A stretch of DNA of 61,868 bases from UBA2421 sp002343075 (GCA_937982565.1 CALJLN010000049.1:1-61868), one strand, 5' to 3'; numbered from the stretch's first letter, positions 26,476 through 35,555 are shown. Notes: a model not told the origin generated them from the sequence alone. Numbers and translations are program-made.

Positions 26476-27516
26476 TTACTCTGGCGTACGGGCCTTGTAC
26501 TTCAGGCTCATCACCGGTTCGCCGGTCGGGGCGTCGCCTTTCCACCGGCGCGCCGTGAACTCGTCGGGCACGGAGAAATCGAACGTGATATACCATGCTT
26601 GATCTCCGTCCGGCCCGAAAAAGCGCCATACCGCGCCAACAGTGTTTGCGTCGTGCAATGCCAGATGTCCCCGGGCTGTTGCGCCCGATTCCATCGTCTG
26701 GACGAAGTATGGCGCGCCCACTTCGTGGTCCCACCCACAGAGCAATGTCGCGTGTGGAGTGACCGACGTCTCATCGCCAAGCGCCCCTTCTACGATCAAT
26801 CCATCTTCATGCACGTCCGGCCGCCAGCGCGTCGTGCCGTGAAGTTGTCTTCCGCCGGGAAGCTCCTGTTTCATCTCAAATGTCTTACCCGCACACTGCT
26901 TCAGAAGCGCCAGCACCTGCCGGCCCCGCTCAATTGCGCGCGGATCATCAAGCCGCTTCTTCATGTGTTGCAGCGTGGCGGTGTTGCCCTGCATAAAGAA
27001 CTGGTAGGCCGTGTCAAATGCTTCGCCGGGTTGGTAGCCCATTCCCACAACCCTGACGCGCGTAATCGCGGGGGTGAGCGGTTCGAGCGTGATGACGCTC
27101 CAACCGGTCTGGCAAATCTTCACAAGCCACTCCGGCGCGCCCGCAGGCGCAGTGGCCTTTAGCGCGAGCATCCGATTGGGTTCATATGCCAGAATTGTGT
27201 TGACGATGGCCTGGTCGGAATCGAGATCGGTCCCGGGGCGATATGCGCTGCGAATCTGACCACCTACTCTGAAATCGACTTTTGCGTCGGCTACCCCCAT
27301 GGCCTTGCAGAAACCGGGGCCTGTGGTGAAACACTCAAAAATCTCCTCTGCCGGGGCATGGATGATGGTCTCCGTCGTCAGCGTTTCACCTCGTGCCGGT
27401 TGCGAAGTCGGCGCCGAAGTTGGCTGCGGCGAAGTGGCTGCAAGCGCCCCTTCTGGATGCCAGCCAAGAAGAAACGCAATCGTCAGTATGCCTTTGCAGA
27501 TGAATCTCACGATCAT
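26476..27516 (-). CDS. Exported SRPBCC-like protein
   Basis: 346 residues. A signal peptide (GILTIAFLLGWHPEGALA) is followed by a Pro/Thr/Ser linker. Then comes an AHSA1/START-like domain (TETIIHAPAEEIFECFTTGPGFCKAMGVADAKVDFRVGGQIRS) reaching about residue 180. The second half (LPGGRQLHGTTRWRPDVHEDGLIVEGALGDE) is unassigned. The start overlaps the stop of the WD40 gene (ATGA). An exported SRPBCC domain is unusual because most are cytoplasmic. Ligand unknown. Confidence 0.7.
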   Translation of the reverse strand: MIVRFICKGILTIAFLLGWHPEGALAATSPQPTSAPTSQPARGETLTTETIIHAPAEEIFECFTTGPGFCKAMGVADAKVDFRVGGQIRSAYRPGTDLDSDQAIVNTILAYEPNRMLALKATAPAGAPEWLVKICQTGWSVITLEPLTPAITRVRVVGMGYQPGEAFDTAYQFFMQGNTATLQHMKKRLDDPRAIERGRQVLALLKQCAGKTFEMKQELPGGRQLHGTTRWRPDVHEDGLIVEGALGDETSVTPHATLLCGWDHEVGAPYFVQTMESGATARGHLALHDANTVGAVWRFFGPDGDQAWYITFDFSVPDEFTARRWKGDAPTGEPVMSLKYKARTPE

Positions 27517-29618
27517 TGCTTCGCCTCTCTCTGCAGTTCACCGGAAACCGCTGCCTTGCCGCGGGCTTGAGCTTTGATAACTGCGATCCATCCTTCCGAG
27601 GAACACATCGCGAGTCGATCACCGTCTGGGCTGAAGCGCAGGTTGTAGATATCACCGGCGCGCGGGATGTAGCGCATCAGGGTTGCGCCGGTTGACGCAT
27701 CTATCAGATAAAGCGCATCCCCCGCGATAGCCAGTCGAGTCCCATCGGGCGACCAGGCAACCCTCTGCAGACCCCGCCCACTCACACGGCGCTTCCAGTG
27801 CTGCTCATCGCTCCCCGCCGGGCCAACCACCGCAAAGCCATCCGCGCCGACGGTGGCGAGCAGCTGACCATCTGGACTAAACGCGACCCCCTCGACCGAA
27901 CCATTATGCCGCGGCATTGTGGCTACGCACGCTCCGGCGTCCATTGACCACACCCGCGCCGAGCCATCCTGCGCACCGGTTGCCAAATGCGTCGAGTCGG
28001 CGCTGAACGACACCTCGTGCAATCCTTTGTTGTGGCCTTCAAGCGTCCAAAGCAAATCACCGGAATCGACGTCATAGACACGTGCCACTTTGTCGCCAAA
28101 TGCGCCGGCAACACGTTTTCCGTTCGCCGAGATGTCGCAGCCGTATGCAGGCGTTTCTCCCAGCTCAATCGTGCGGAGATGCGAGAGATTCCGGGCATCG
28201 AAGATGCGCATTGTCTTATCCCAGGAACAAGTAACGACGCGTTCGCCCTCGCGCGATCGCGCGCTCCAGTTGCTCGATGTCTCATGAGCCGTCACCTGCC
28301 TCAGCAGCGCCGCAGAGTGTGAATCGTAGACGCGGAGCGTGCCGTCGTAACCGTTGACGACTAACTCATCTCCATTGGGCGAAAACGAGAGGCCATAACA
28401 ACCCTTTGGCCCATCCCACGTTAGAACTTCGACATTGGGTGCGGCCACACCAAACTCAAGCAGGCGCTGATCGTGCCCGGCGGTGAAGGCGCGGTTGCCG
28501 TCGGGCGCGATTGCGACCGCTGACACGCCACCGGCATGGCCGCGCAGCTTGCCGCAAAGAGTGCCGGCGTTCACATCCCATATGCGCAACTGTTCATCGG
28601 CGCAGGTCGTCAGCACCCGTCTGCTGTCCGGGGTGAACGCCACCGCCGTCACCCAACCGCCGTGCCGCAGGGTGTGCATGAGCCGGCCGGAAGCCGCTTC
28701 AAAAACACGGGCCGTATCGTCCTTGCTACCGCACGCGATCCACTTTCCATCCGGCGACCACGCCACGGCATTCACGGCGCTGTAGCGGCCTTCGTCGGGA
28801 AGTCGAATAGTCGCCTCAATCGACCGCTGTTCAATCTTGCAGACCCACAACTCACCATCCCACGAGCCGGCAACCACCCGCAGTCCATCCGGCGACACCG
28901 CGATGCCACTCAGCGGCTTCACACCCAGCCCGCGAATCTCCCCTGCCGCTTCACCGGTGGCAACGGTCATAAACTTCAAGGTGCCGTCCACCCGCGGCGC
29001 GCTCGCCGAAGCCGTGTAGTTGCCCGCAATAACAAATTGACCGTCTGGTGTGAACGCGACGCAGGTAATCGGCGTGTTGAATGCCGTCCAGTCGCGTTCC
29101 TTCTCCCCGGTTTGCACATTCCATATCCGCACCGTGCGATCCGCCCCGCCGGCAGCCACACGCCGGCCATCCGGAGAGAAGGCAACCCGATACGGCTCAG
29201 CGGTGCATCCTTCGAGCGTGCGAACAACATTTCCCCGGAGGTCCACTAACTGGATCTGGTGCTCCGTGGTCGCAACCGCCAACAGCTCGCCATCGGGCGA
29301 CACCGCGAGTTGCCACGCCGGACCGGTGGTCCGGGCGACTTCGCGATCTGATTGGTCAGCCATTGATTTCAGAAACAACCACTCGAAACCACGGTGCTCC
29401 AGCGGAGCATCGGCGAGCCACTGGCGCGCAGCCGAAGGTTCATCCAGCAAAAACGCCGAGCGCGCCGCAGCCACATGTGCCGCATACGATTGCAACGTCG
29501 CCGGAACTGACGGCTGCGCCACGGGCAGGGTTGCCGGTCGCGCCCCATCTTCGCCCAAAGCCGGAGTGGCACAAACGACACCGGTCAGCCATAGCAGCAA
29601 GACAGTTCGAAGTCGCAT
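27513..29618 (-). CDS. Exported WD40-repeat protein
   Basis: 701 residues from ATG 29618 (GGGAG 5 bases upstream); the longer frame to 29804 overlaps the DUF1761 gene. A signal peptide (LLLWLTGVVCATPALG) is followed by a short helical region (ARQWLADAPLEHRGFEWLFLKS) that I know from WD40 regions of planctomycete kinases. Then come about a dozen WD40 blades with repeated FSPDG/WSPDG turns. No kinase domain is attached. It probably folds as two propellers serving as a binding platform outside the cytoplasm. It is in operon with TetR, DUF1761 and SRPBCC genes. Confidence 0.85.
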   Translation of the reverse strand: MRLRTVLLLWLTGVVCATPALGEDGARPATLPVAQPSVPATLQSYAAHVAAARSAFLLDEPSAARQWLADAPLEHRGFEWLFLKSMADQSDREVARTTGPAWQLAVSPDGELLAVATTEHQIQLVDLRGNVVRTLEGCTAEPYRVAFSPDGRRVAAGGADRTVRIWNVQTGEKERDWTAFNTPITCVAFTPDGQFVIAGNYTASASAPRVDGTLKFMTVATGEAAGEIRGLGVKPLSGIAVSPDGLRVVAGSWDGELWVCKIEQRSIEATIRLPDEGRYSAVNAVAWSPDGKWIACGSKDDTARVFEAASGRLMHTLRHGGWVTAVAFTPDSRRVLTTCADEQLRIWDVNAGTLCGKLRGHAGGVSAVAIAPDGNRAFTAGHDQRLLEFGVAAPNVEVLTWDGPKGCYGLSFSPNGDELVVNGYDGTLRVYDSHSAALLRQVTAHETSSNWSARSREGERVVTCSWDKTMRIFDARNLSHLRTIELGETPAYGCDISANGKRVAGAFGDKVARVYDVDSGDLLWTLEGHNKGLHEVSFSADSTHLATGAQDGSARVWSMDAGACVATMPRHNGSVEGVAFSPDGQLLATVGADGFAVVGPAGSDEQHWKRRVSGRGLQRVAWSPDGTRLAIAGDALYLIDASTGATLMRYIPRAGDIYNLRFSPDGDRLAMCSSEGWIAVIKAQARGKAAVSGELQREAKQ

Positions 29619-29637
29619 ACAAACTCCCGAAACGATT

Positions 29638-30060
29638 TCATCGCCAGACAGCGAGCACCACCGCCCCGCCGGTGAGGAAGACCAATTGATATGCCGTGTC
29701 GATGATGTAAACCCCGAGGTGCTTCGTGCTTGCCAGCCAGCTTGTGAGGTTGATCGGCAGTGCGATCGCAAGCCAGAGCACCAACCCAGCCAGTGCACCG
29801 GCAATCACGCCCGACAACGCCAGATTCTGCACCAAAATCGCGAGAAACACCGCAAAAATGGCGTAACTGACAATCATCCCGCCAAAAAACAGCGCCGGCG
29901 GGCGCGACTTCTGCATCGCGGCAACCTGCTCGGGCGTGTATCGGTTATACTTGACCCAGAGCGGGCCAAAGGCGGTGTACCAGACCGCGCCGAGGAAAAA
30001 CGTCGCGATACAAACGACCGCGATCGCCAGCCAGTTCAACGCCGCAAAATCAATACCCAT
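29638..30060 (-). CDS. DUF1761 family membrane protein
   Basis: 140 residues from ATG 30060, with GGAG upstream. Four membrane helices are visible: WLAIAVVCIATFFLGAVWYTAFGPLW, FFGGMIVSYAIFAVFLAIL, VIAGALAGLVLWLAIALPI and GVYIIDTAYQLVFLTGGAVVLAVW. The first carries the conserved GAVWY-x-x-FG-x-W of DUF1761. Function of the family is unknown. It lies 54 bp downstream of the TetR gene. Confidence 0.82.
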   Translation of the reverse strand: MGIDFAALNWLAIAVVCIATFFLGAVWYTAFGPLWVKYNRYTPEQVAAMQKSRPPALFFGGMIVSYAIFAVFLAILVQNLALSGVIAGALAGLVLWLAIALPINLTSWLASTKHLGVYIIDTAYQLVFLTGGAVVLAVWR

Positions 30061-30114
30061 GTCCACTCCTTCGCAACCAGCTTTTCCTTCCCCCACGCCG
30101 GCAGAACGCATCGC

Positions 30115-30747
30115 TTACGCCCCCATCGCCGCCACGGCGGAACGCGAGCGCGCCGCTTCGCGCTTCAGCGCGTCGATGTAAGCTCGAAACTGTGCAACCG
30201 AGTCATCAAAAGGCTGCAGATTCCCCGCCGCCCGCGCCTGCATGATGGCGCCCTCCATCACTGTCAGGACCATTCGCGATAGCTGCTCACGATTACAGGT
30301 AGGCGGAAGGCGGTCACCCGCCGCATCGAGCCACCCCTTTACGATTGCAGCCCAATTGGCAAAGTTGCGGTGAATGAGTTGGCGCGCCTCGGGATGATCG
30401 TCCGCCACCTCGAGGGCCAAATTCCCGATCGGACACCCCATCCGACAACCAAAGAGCTTCATTCCGTCGCGATATTGCTCTAGTAATGAAAAGATTCGTT
30501 CAAGTGGGTCTGCGGTCCTAGCCTCGACCGCATCCATCACCTGAGGCCGTAGCTCGCCGAGGGCCCATTCAAGCACGCCCACCAGCAACTGCTCCTTGCC
30601 TGAAAAATAGTGGTACAAACTCCCGGAGTTGACCCCCGCCTCCCTCAATATCGTGGCGACACTCGTGGCGTGATAGCCCTGTTCGTGAAAGAGGCGAAAC
30701 GCGACTTCCAATATCCGCGCCTTGGTATCCTGAGGCTCCAAACCCAA
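30115..30747 (-). CDS. TetR-family transcriptional repressor
   Basis: 210 residues. N-terminal TetR helix-turn-helix: ARILEVAFRLFHEQGYHATSVATILREAGVNSGSLYHYFSGKEQLL. The C-terminal domain includes GCPIGNLALEV, as in regulators of the YxaF/TetR_C type. The start is TTG 30747 with AAGGAG six to eight bases upstream. Two near-palindromic 18-mers directly upstream are the likely operators. It should control its own operon with DUF1761, WD40 and SRPBCC genes. Confidence 0.87.
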   Translation of the reverse strand: MGLEPQDTKARILEVAFRLFHEQGYHATSVATILREAGVNSGSLYHYFSGKEQLLVGVLEWALGELRPQVMDAVEARTADPLERIFSLLEQYRDGMKLFGCRMGCPIGNLALEVADDHPEARQLIHRNFANWAAIVKGWLDAAGDRLPPTCNREQLSRMVLTVMEGAIMQARAAGNLQPFDDSVAQFRAYIDALKREAARSRSAVAAMGA

Positions 30748-30756
30748 GCAAACTCC

Positions 30757-30797
30757 TTGATTGAACGATCAATCTAACATTGATTGAATGATCAGTC
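30757..30797 (-). promoter_or_regulatory. Tandem TetR operators
   Basis: TTGATTGAACGATCAATC (30757-30774) and TTGATTGAATGATCAGTC (30780-30797) are direct repeats 23 bp apart, two helical turns. Each is close to a 16-bp palindrome (GATTGAxC/GxTCAATC). Placed just upstream of the TetR start, they fit autorepression with two dimers on one DNA face. Confidence 0.7.
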
Positions 30798-31206
30798 AAG
30801 CAGAATCACTGCTTAAAGCTGTGCAAATCGATCGGAGCTGTGGGGCCGTGCGCCGCCACCTGTTGTAAGCCTGTCGCTCCTATTGCGAGTCGGCCTCGCG
30901 AGTACCTCTTCGGGCCTGCTCGTTTCCGCTCTCTCTTTGACCAATCACGGCCCGCGAACTTACTTCGATCGCGCCAACGCACCTTGCAATCGGTGGAAGT
31001 CCGCTTGGCTGCACAAGGACAGTGGGGCCGCTACATCAGGTGCTTTCGACGGGGTCGGCGGTCGTTGCACCCGATACAAGCGACTTTGCCACGCAGGCAC
31101 AATCCCCCCATCGATCAAGCCGCTGGATGCGTCTTGGTGTGCCACTGGCCGGCTTGTCCGCCGGCCGACTCGTTGGAACGCGTTTCGCAACGCGAGGAGT
31201 AGTGAA
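30798..31206. other. Intergenic region upstream of the BON-domain gene
   Basis: About 410 bp. Open frames here have no family resemblance and no ribosome binding sites, and the frame of the BON gene continues upstream without protein character. It probably holds the promoter and leader of the BON gene; no convincing -35/-10 pair was found. Confidence 0.4.
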
Positions 31207-32220
31207 ATGAACCCGAGGAATCTCGCTGGGTACGACCCACGTCAGTACGAACGATACGGTCACCGCGGAGGAGAACATAGACACCCGGTTGACACCGAAT
31301 CCGAATCAGGACGCCAGGCGCAACAGCGTCATAGCCAGGGATACGGCCAGTCCGGCAGCGAATATGACGACATGGGCGATTCATATAGCCGACAAGATCG
31401 TTCCGCGCAGAGGCGGGCGCGCGAGGGCGATGTCTTCGCCGACGACTATGGTAACGAACGATATGAGTCGCAGTCCGCCGGGCCACAGGGCTATGGGCGC
31501 CATCAGGGCATGGGCTACGGCGGGATGGGATATGGCACCTCCGGTCAGTCTCGCCAATCCAATCAAGGCAGTTCGCAGCAAGGTTACGGACAATCGCGCA
31601 ACTATGGCTCCTCCGGATACCAATCGGGCGGCTACGGCGATCAAGGTGGCCAAGGCGCTTACGCCGGTGGTGACCAACAAGCCGGTCGGTCGCAATCCGG
31701 CCGCTGGCAAGGCGGCACGCAATCCGGGTCTTCCGGCGGGCAAACCGGATGGAGCGGAATGTCAGGTAACCAAACGCGGCAAGGTGAGCAACAACGCTCC
31801 CAACAAACCGGGCGAGGTCCGAAAGGTTGGAAACGATCTGACGATCGCATTGAGGATGACATCTGCGAATGCCTGTGTTTTGGCAGCGAAGTTGATGCCT
31901 CAGAGATTGAAGTCAAAGTCCAGAGTGGCGAAGTAACGCTCAGCGGCACCGTCAACGACCGCTGGTCGAAACGCCGTATCGAGGAGATCGCCGAGCAGGT
32001 GAAAGGTGTTCAAGACGTTAACAACCAGTTGAAGGTGAAACGTCAGGATGCTGAATCGGATTCCTCCTCGGCTTCCTCGTCGTCGTCCTCACTGACGGAT
32101 TCGTCCTCCTCCGCGAGCCGTCAATCCGGCCGATCCGATTCGGAGCGAGCCGGCAAGAGCAATGGGGGCACGACCGGCGCAAGTTCGCGATCGACCTCAT
32201 CATCGCGGCCGACTGCTTGA
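31207..32220 (+). CDS. BON-domain protein with long Gly/Tyr/Ser/Gln low-complexity region
   Basis: 337 residues from ATG 31207, with GAGGAG 8-10 bases upstream. Residues about 41-205 are rich in G, S, Q, Y and R, with repeated GYGQ, GYG and SGQ motifs and almost no hydrophobic residues. Residues 212-278 are a BON domain (IEVKVQSGEVTLSGTVNDRWSKRRIEEIAEQVKGVQDVNNQLKV). The tail (284-337) is mainly Ser. No signal peptide. BON domains often occur in osmotic-stress and envelope proteins. The composition resembles prion-like or condensate-forming sequences, though condensation itself is untested. Confidence 0.82.
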   Translation: MNPRNLAGYDPRQYERYGHRGGEHRHPVDTESESGRQAQQRHSQGYGQSGSEYDDMGDSYSRQDRSAQRRAREGDVFADDYGNERYESQSAGPQGYGRHQGMGYGGMGYGTSGQSRQSNQGSSQQGYGQSRNYGSSGYQSGGYGDQGGQGAYAGGDQQAGRSQSGRWQGGTQSGSSGGQTGWSGMSGNQTRQGEQQRSQQTGRGPKGWKRSDDRIEDDICECLCFGSEVDASEIEVKVQSGEVTLSGTVNDRWSKRRIEEIAEQVKGVQDVNNQLKVKRQDAESDSSSASSSSSSLTDSSSSASRQSGRSDSERAGKSNGGTTGASSRSTSSSRPTA

Positions 32221-32417
32221 TTCAAACTGTAACTCCACGCGGGGTTTGATCCGCGTGAGACGTCGGCCTCGTGTTTTCGATGGCTGCGTTCGTATCGACC
32301 ACCAACAACATGACACTGCGGGAGTAAAAAATTGCCGATTTACGGCAGTCTCCGGCTGAGTCGATCTAGTTTATCTCAACACGACCCGCAAATTGACGGG
32401 TCAAAAGGAAGTGTTCC

Positions 32418-33179
32418 ATGGTTTCGAAACATGTTTTCGCGGCTGTTGCCTCGATGTCATTATTGGTTGCGGGCGCACATGCGCAGCAAAGCAACGATCC
32501 CAACCGCCCGGCGGGCACAGGTCAACAGCAGCCTGCCCAGCCTGGCCAGGGGACTGATCGCCCCGACGCCCGCGGGGCCGACTGGCCGATGCAGGAGAAA
32601 AAGGAGAATACGGCCCAGGGACGTAACGACGATCGCAAAACGGACGGCGACATGACCGCCAACTCGTTCGAATCTCAGTTGCGTCAAATCGCCCAGAACC
32701 CGGAAAATGCCGGTGATCGATTGTTCGTGTTATGCGCATCCAAGGCAAACACGGCCGAGGTCGAGATGGCCCGCCGTGCAATGCAGAAGACGCAGGATCC
32801 GGAAATCAAACGCGTCGCACAGACCCTCATCGATGACCATACGAAAGCCAATGAAAAGCTATCAAAGGTCGCGAGCGAGTTGAATGTGCAACCGATCACC
32901 AGCTTGCCAACAGGAAAGCAAACCGAAGCAGAGGTGCTGTTTTCGTTGCCGAATGAGCAGTTTAACAAGGCATATCTTTCGCATCTGAAAGCATGCCATG
33001 CCGCTGCCATCAGCAAGTATCAGGATCAGGTGGCGCTCAGCCAGAACAGCGCAGTGAAGAACTACGCACAGGAAACGCTGACTCACCTGAACCATCACAA
33101 CCAGATGATCTCGCAAGCAGCCCAACAGGCCGGTCTGCCCGCGGTTGCAGGTGCGAGCATGGCACCCGCCGGCGACTAG
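32418..33179 (+). CDS. Exported DUF4142-family protein
   Basis: 253 residues. A signal peptide (MVSKHVFAAVASMSLLVAGAHA) is followed by a Gln/Pro/Asp-rich linker to about residue 78. DUF4142 follows (FVLCASKANTAEVEMARRAMQKTQDPEIKRVAQTLIDDHTKANEKLSKVASELNV, then HLKACHAAAISKYQDQVAL and THLNHHNQMI). It forms a ferritin-like helical bundle with several His residues. GGAAG lies upstream of the ATG. The family is periplasmic, of unknown role, often near stress genes, as here beside the BON protein. Confidence 0.87.
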   Translation: MVSKHVFAAVASMSLLVAGAHAQQSNDPNRPAGTGQQQPAQPGQGTDRPDARGADWPMQEKKENTAQGRNDDRKTDGDMTANSFESQLRQIAQNPENAGDRLFVLCASKANTAEVEMARRAMQKTQDPEIKRVAQTLIDDHTKANEKLSKVASELNVQPITSLPTGKQTEAEVLFSLPNEQFNKAYLSHLKACHAAAISKYQDQVALSQNSAVKNYAQETLTHLNHHNQMISQAAQQAGLPAVAGASMAPAGD

Positions 33180-33217
33180 CCGCAAAGCATCCTGAGACCC
33201 TGCACTGGCCCTAACTC

Positions 33218-33259
33218 CGCCCGCCGGCCGAACGCGTAACCGCATTCAGCCGGCGGGCG
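33218..33259 (+). terminator. Hairpin terminator after the DUF4142 gene
   Basis: Perfect 11-bp arms CGCCCGCCGGC (33218-33228) and GCCGGCGGGCG (33249-33259) with a 20-base loop, then TTTACATAA. The U-tract is short, so termination strength is uncertain. The remaining 33260-33415 shows no gene. Confidence 0.55.
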
Positions 33260-33415
33260 TTTACATAACGCCAACACCCTGGCAAGCCCGCACCATCCGC
33301 GCCGCGAATGCACACGCAACCCCCGGAGCAACGGGCCACGTCCTACCCCCCAGCTCCAGGTGGTCGTGGTTGGCGCGTGACCCATACCAATGGCTTCACG
33401 CAGACGGCCCGCTAG

Positions 33416-33763
33416 CTAAACGTTGCGAAGTGCCGGCACCGCCCCCGCGACCGTTGACCCAAGCGAGTTGCTCACACTGGTGATGTTCCAGTTGGCGTCC
33501 TGCTGCACATAGAGCCGTTGGTTGAGTCCCACGCCGGAATGGTACCGCGCCGCAGCGAAATCGCCGCCGCCGTAGCCGCTGACGATGATTTTGCCGTCCC
33601 AGGTGTGGCCGATGCCGACCCAGGTGTCGCCCCAGCCGGTGGCGATGTTGGTTTCGACCACGCCGTCGGTGTCGAAGGACGAATCCAACGCGCCGCTGGT
33701 CGTGTAGCGGAGCAGCATGGCGTTGCCGGTGCCAACACAAAAAGCAGCGATGGCCGCGTCCAA
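33416..33763 (-). pseudogene. Truncated Rhs/delta-60 core fragment
   Basis: 115 residues without a proper 5' region. It is nearly identical to part of the neighbour at 34141-35418: GNAMLLRYTTSGALDSSFDTDGVV against GNAMLLRYTTAGALDTTFGTAGVV, then both GVGLNQRLYVQQDAN. After SVSN the sequence changes and ends (LGSTVAGAVPALRNV). The candidate toxin tip and immunity gene lie between the fragment and the full copy, in direct orientation. I read it as an orphan core fragment left by cassette exchange. Confidence 0.75.
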
Positions 33764-33778
33764 TTCGTGCCGGTGACT

Positions 33779-34126
33779 TTACCCGTGCACGTCTTTAACT
33801 CTGTCCAATTGGAGGTTGTTCGATGATCCCGTCTTCCGTCGTCGCAGTTTAGAGTTCTCAATCCACAGCATCAACACTCCTGTATCTGCAAATTGGACAA
33901 GCCAACGCAAAAAGGGAATGGATGACAACAAGATGGCAAAAGCTACAACTATCCCGATGACAACATTGCCACCCGTCACTCGATTTGAAACTACCACCCC
34001 AAATGCAATTATCAATGTAAGCGCGGCGAGGGCAGCGACGTACAGCAGGAGCGTGACCAAATAACTGACAATGACTGCGCTGAGTGACACGCAGAATCGT
34101 AGAACAAGTGCAACGTATCTTGACAT
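33779..34126 (-). CDS. Small membrane protein, candidate immunity protein
   Basis: 115 residues. Three membrane helices (FCVSLSAVIVSYLVTLLLYVAALAALTLIIAFGVVVS, VVIGIVVAFAILLSSIPFL, and a weaker FADTGVLMLWI) and a basic tail. GC is lower than in neighbours, hinting at transfer. It starts 14 bp after the stop of the Rhs-like gene, in the position of an immunity gene. A membrane immunity protein would fit a toxin acting at the membrane (inference). No named family recognised. Confidence 0.6.
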   Translation of the reverse strand: MSRYVALVLRFCVSLSAVIVSYLVTLLLYVAALAALTLIIAFGVVVSNRVTGGNVVIGIVVAFAILLSSIPFLRWLVQFADTGVLMLWIENSKLRRRKTGSSNNLQLDRVKDVHG

Positions 34127-34140
34127 TGGATGACCTCAAT

Positions 34141-35418
34141 TCAATCGCACTTTTCACACTCTTTCAGGCAGGCCAGTGAATCCACAGTGAACTTAAGCCA
34201 AGCAAGCGCATTTGCGGCTCTTCCAAGGCCGCTTGCGGTCTTGCCCCACTGACTACGGAAGTGTCCAGCAACAGCCTGTCCAGTGACGTTGCCTTTTGAA
34301 GTTTCCAAAAGTTCAAACGCACCTGCTATTGCCCAGCCGGTACCAGCAATCTGCGCGCCGGTGCGAAAACCACCATTTAATACATCATAGTTGGTTTGCG
34401 CACCGGATTCGAAGCCGACACCGTTTCCGTTTCGTAAACCTGTGTAGTCAAATATCGGTGTTAGAGGTCGCACTCCGTCAATAAGGTCATCGAGCGTCTT
34501 ATCTTTCATACAGTTGCCCCAACACTCGGCACTACGTCGTTCTCCTGGATCGAAAGTGTGACTAGTTCCCCCAAGTTTTTCAGCTAGGGAATCTATGCCC
34601 GCCGAATCGCCAAGGCCGTTGAATCGGTCATTTACGGTTTGGTCAAAAGCCGCCTGAACCTCAGGGCTGGCCTGCCCGAACATGGCAGCAAACGCTTCGC
34701 CCCAGCCATCGTTCCATGCTAAGCCACTGGAATCTCGAGCAAAAGTTGGACGTGAACTTAGGTAAGAGTACAAATTCATCCCATCCTGATACGCCGTGCC
34801 CAGCGGGTCGTCGGCGGTGAAGCGGCCGAGCGTGTTGTGCAGGTACCGCGCCCGGTTGTAGATCAAGTTGGTCTCGGCGTCGTGCTTGAGACCCTGATGC
34901 CCGATGTTGAACGCGTAGTCGCTGGTCGTCGGGTTGGCGTTCACCGTGAAATCATCATTCAACACCGTCCGCTGGCCGTACGGCGTGTAACGGTAGCGTT
35001 CGACCGTTGCACCTGCGGGGTTGCTTACGCTGGTGACGTTGTAGTTGGCGTCCTGCTGCACGTACAAGCGCTGGTTGAGGCCCACGCCAGAATTGTACCG
35101 AGCCGCCGCAAAATCCCCGCCGCCGTAGCCGCTGACCACGATCTTGCCGTCCCAGGTGTGGCCTATGCCCACCCAGCTGTCGCTCCCGCCGAAATCCTGC
35201 GTGACCACGCCGGCGGTGCCGAAGGTGGTGTCGAGCGCGCCGGCGGTGGTGTAGCGGAGCAGCATGGCGTTGCCAGGATCGATAGTCGACGCGACGACGA
35301 TCTTTCCGTCGGACTGTAATGCCACGCCGCCGGCGATGTTGAATGCGCCGGCGGTGTCGTAAATGTCGTAGCCGTCGGAACTGAGGCGCGGGCCAGGTTT
35401 GCCAGCGGGCGGGGGCAT
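34141..35418 (-). CDS. Rhs/YD-repeat protein with delta-60 repeats and variable C-terminal domain
   Basis: 425 residues from ATG 35418; the frame upstream to 35592 contains a repeat and lacks coding character. The N-terminal part has delta-60-type segments (GGVALQSDGKIVVAS, VGIGHTWDGKIVVSGYGGGDFAAARY). The Rhs core end follows: YRYTPYGQR, GHQGLKHDAETNLIYNRARYLHNTLGRFTADDP and YQDGMNLYSYLSSRP, after which Rhs proteins switch to a variable toxin tip. Here the tip is about 200 residues (WNDGWGEAFAAMFGQ to LKECEKCD) with a Cys pair and a hydrophobic GAQIAGTGWAIAGAFELL. The protein is very short for Rhs. Tip activity is unknown. Confidence 0.78.
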   Translation of the reverse strand: MPPPAGKPGPRLSSDGYDIYDTAGAFNIAGGVALQSDGKIVVASTIDPGNAMLLRYTTAGALDTTFGTAGVVTQDFGGSDSWVGIGHTWDGKIVVSGYGGGDFAAARYNSGVGLNQRLYVQQDANYNVTSVSNPAGATVERYRYTPYGQRTVLNDDFTVNANPTTSDYAFNIGHQGLKHDAETNLIYNRARYLHNTLGRFTADDPLGTAYQDGMNLYSYLSSRPTFARDSSGLAWNDGWGEAFAAMFGQASPEVQAAFDQTVNDRFNGLGDSAGIDSLAEKLGGTSHTFDPGERRSAECWGNCMKDKTLDDLIDGVRPLTPIFDYTGLRNGNGVGFESGAQTNYDVLNGGFRTGAQIAGTGWAIAGAFELLETSKGNVTGQAVAGHFRSQWGKTASGLGRAANALAWLKFTVDSLACLKECEKCD

Positions 35419-35532
35419 GATCGCATTGTACCGCAACGCGTCGGGCCGCGTGGGCAAATCTGCTTGAGACGCGTGGATGTATAAAGAAAATCCGGTCTGT
35501 AAACGTATATGTACATTGCCGTGCGGAGTGCA

Positions 35533-35555
35533 GACGGGTTGGAAACCCGGGCTAC
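35533..35555 (+). repeat. REP-like palindromic repeat, copy 2
   Basis: GACGGGTTGGAAACCCG plus a GCTAC end; one mismatch to 2954-2976. It lies just upstream of the Rhs-like gene. Confidence 0.7.

Noticed and set aside
29050..30282. 410-residue open frame on the plus strand
   Set aside because: Antisense to the WD40 and DUF1761 genes, which have signal peptides, repeats and ribosome binding sites.
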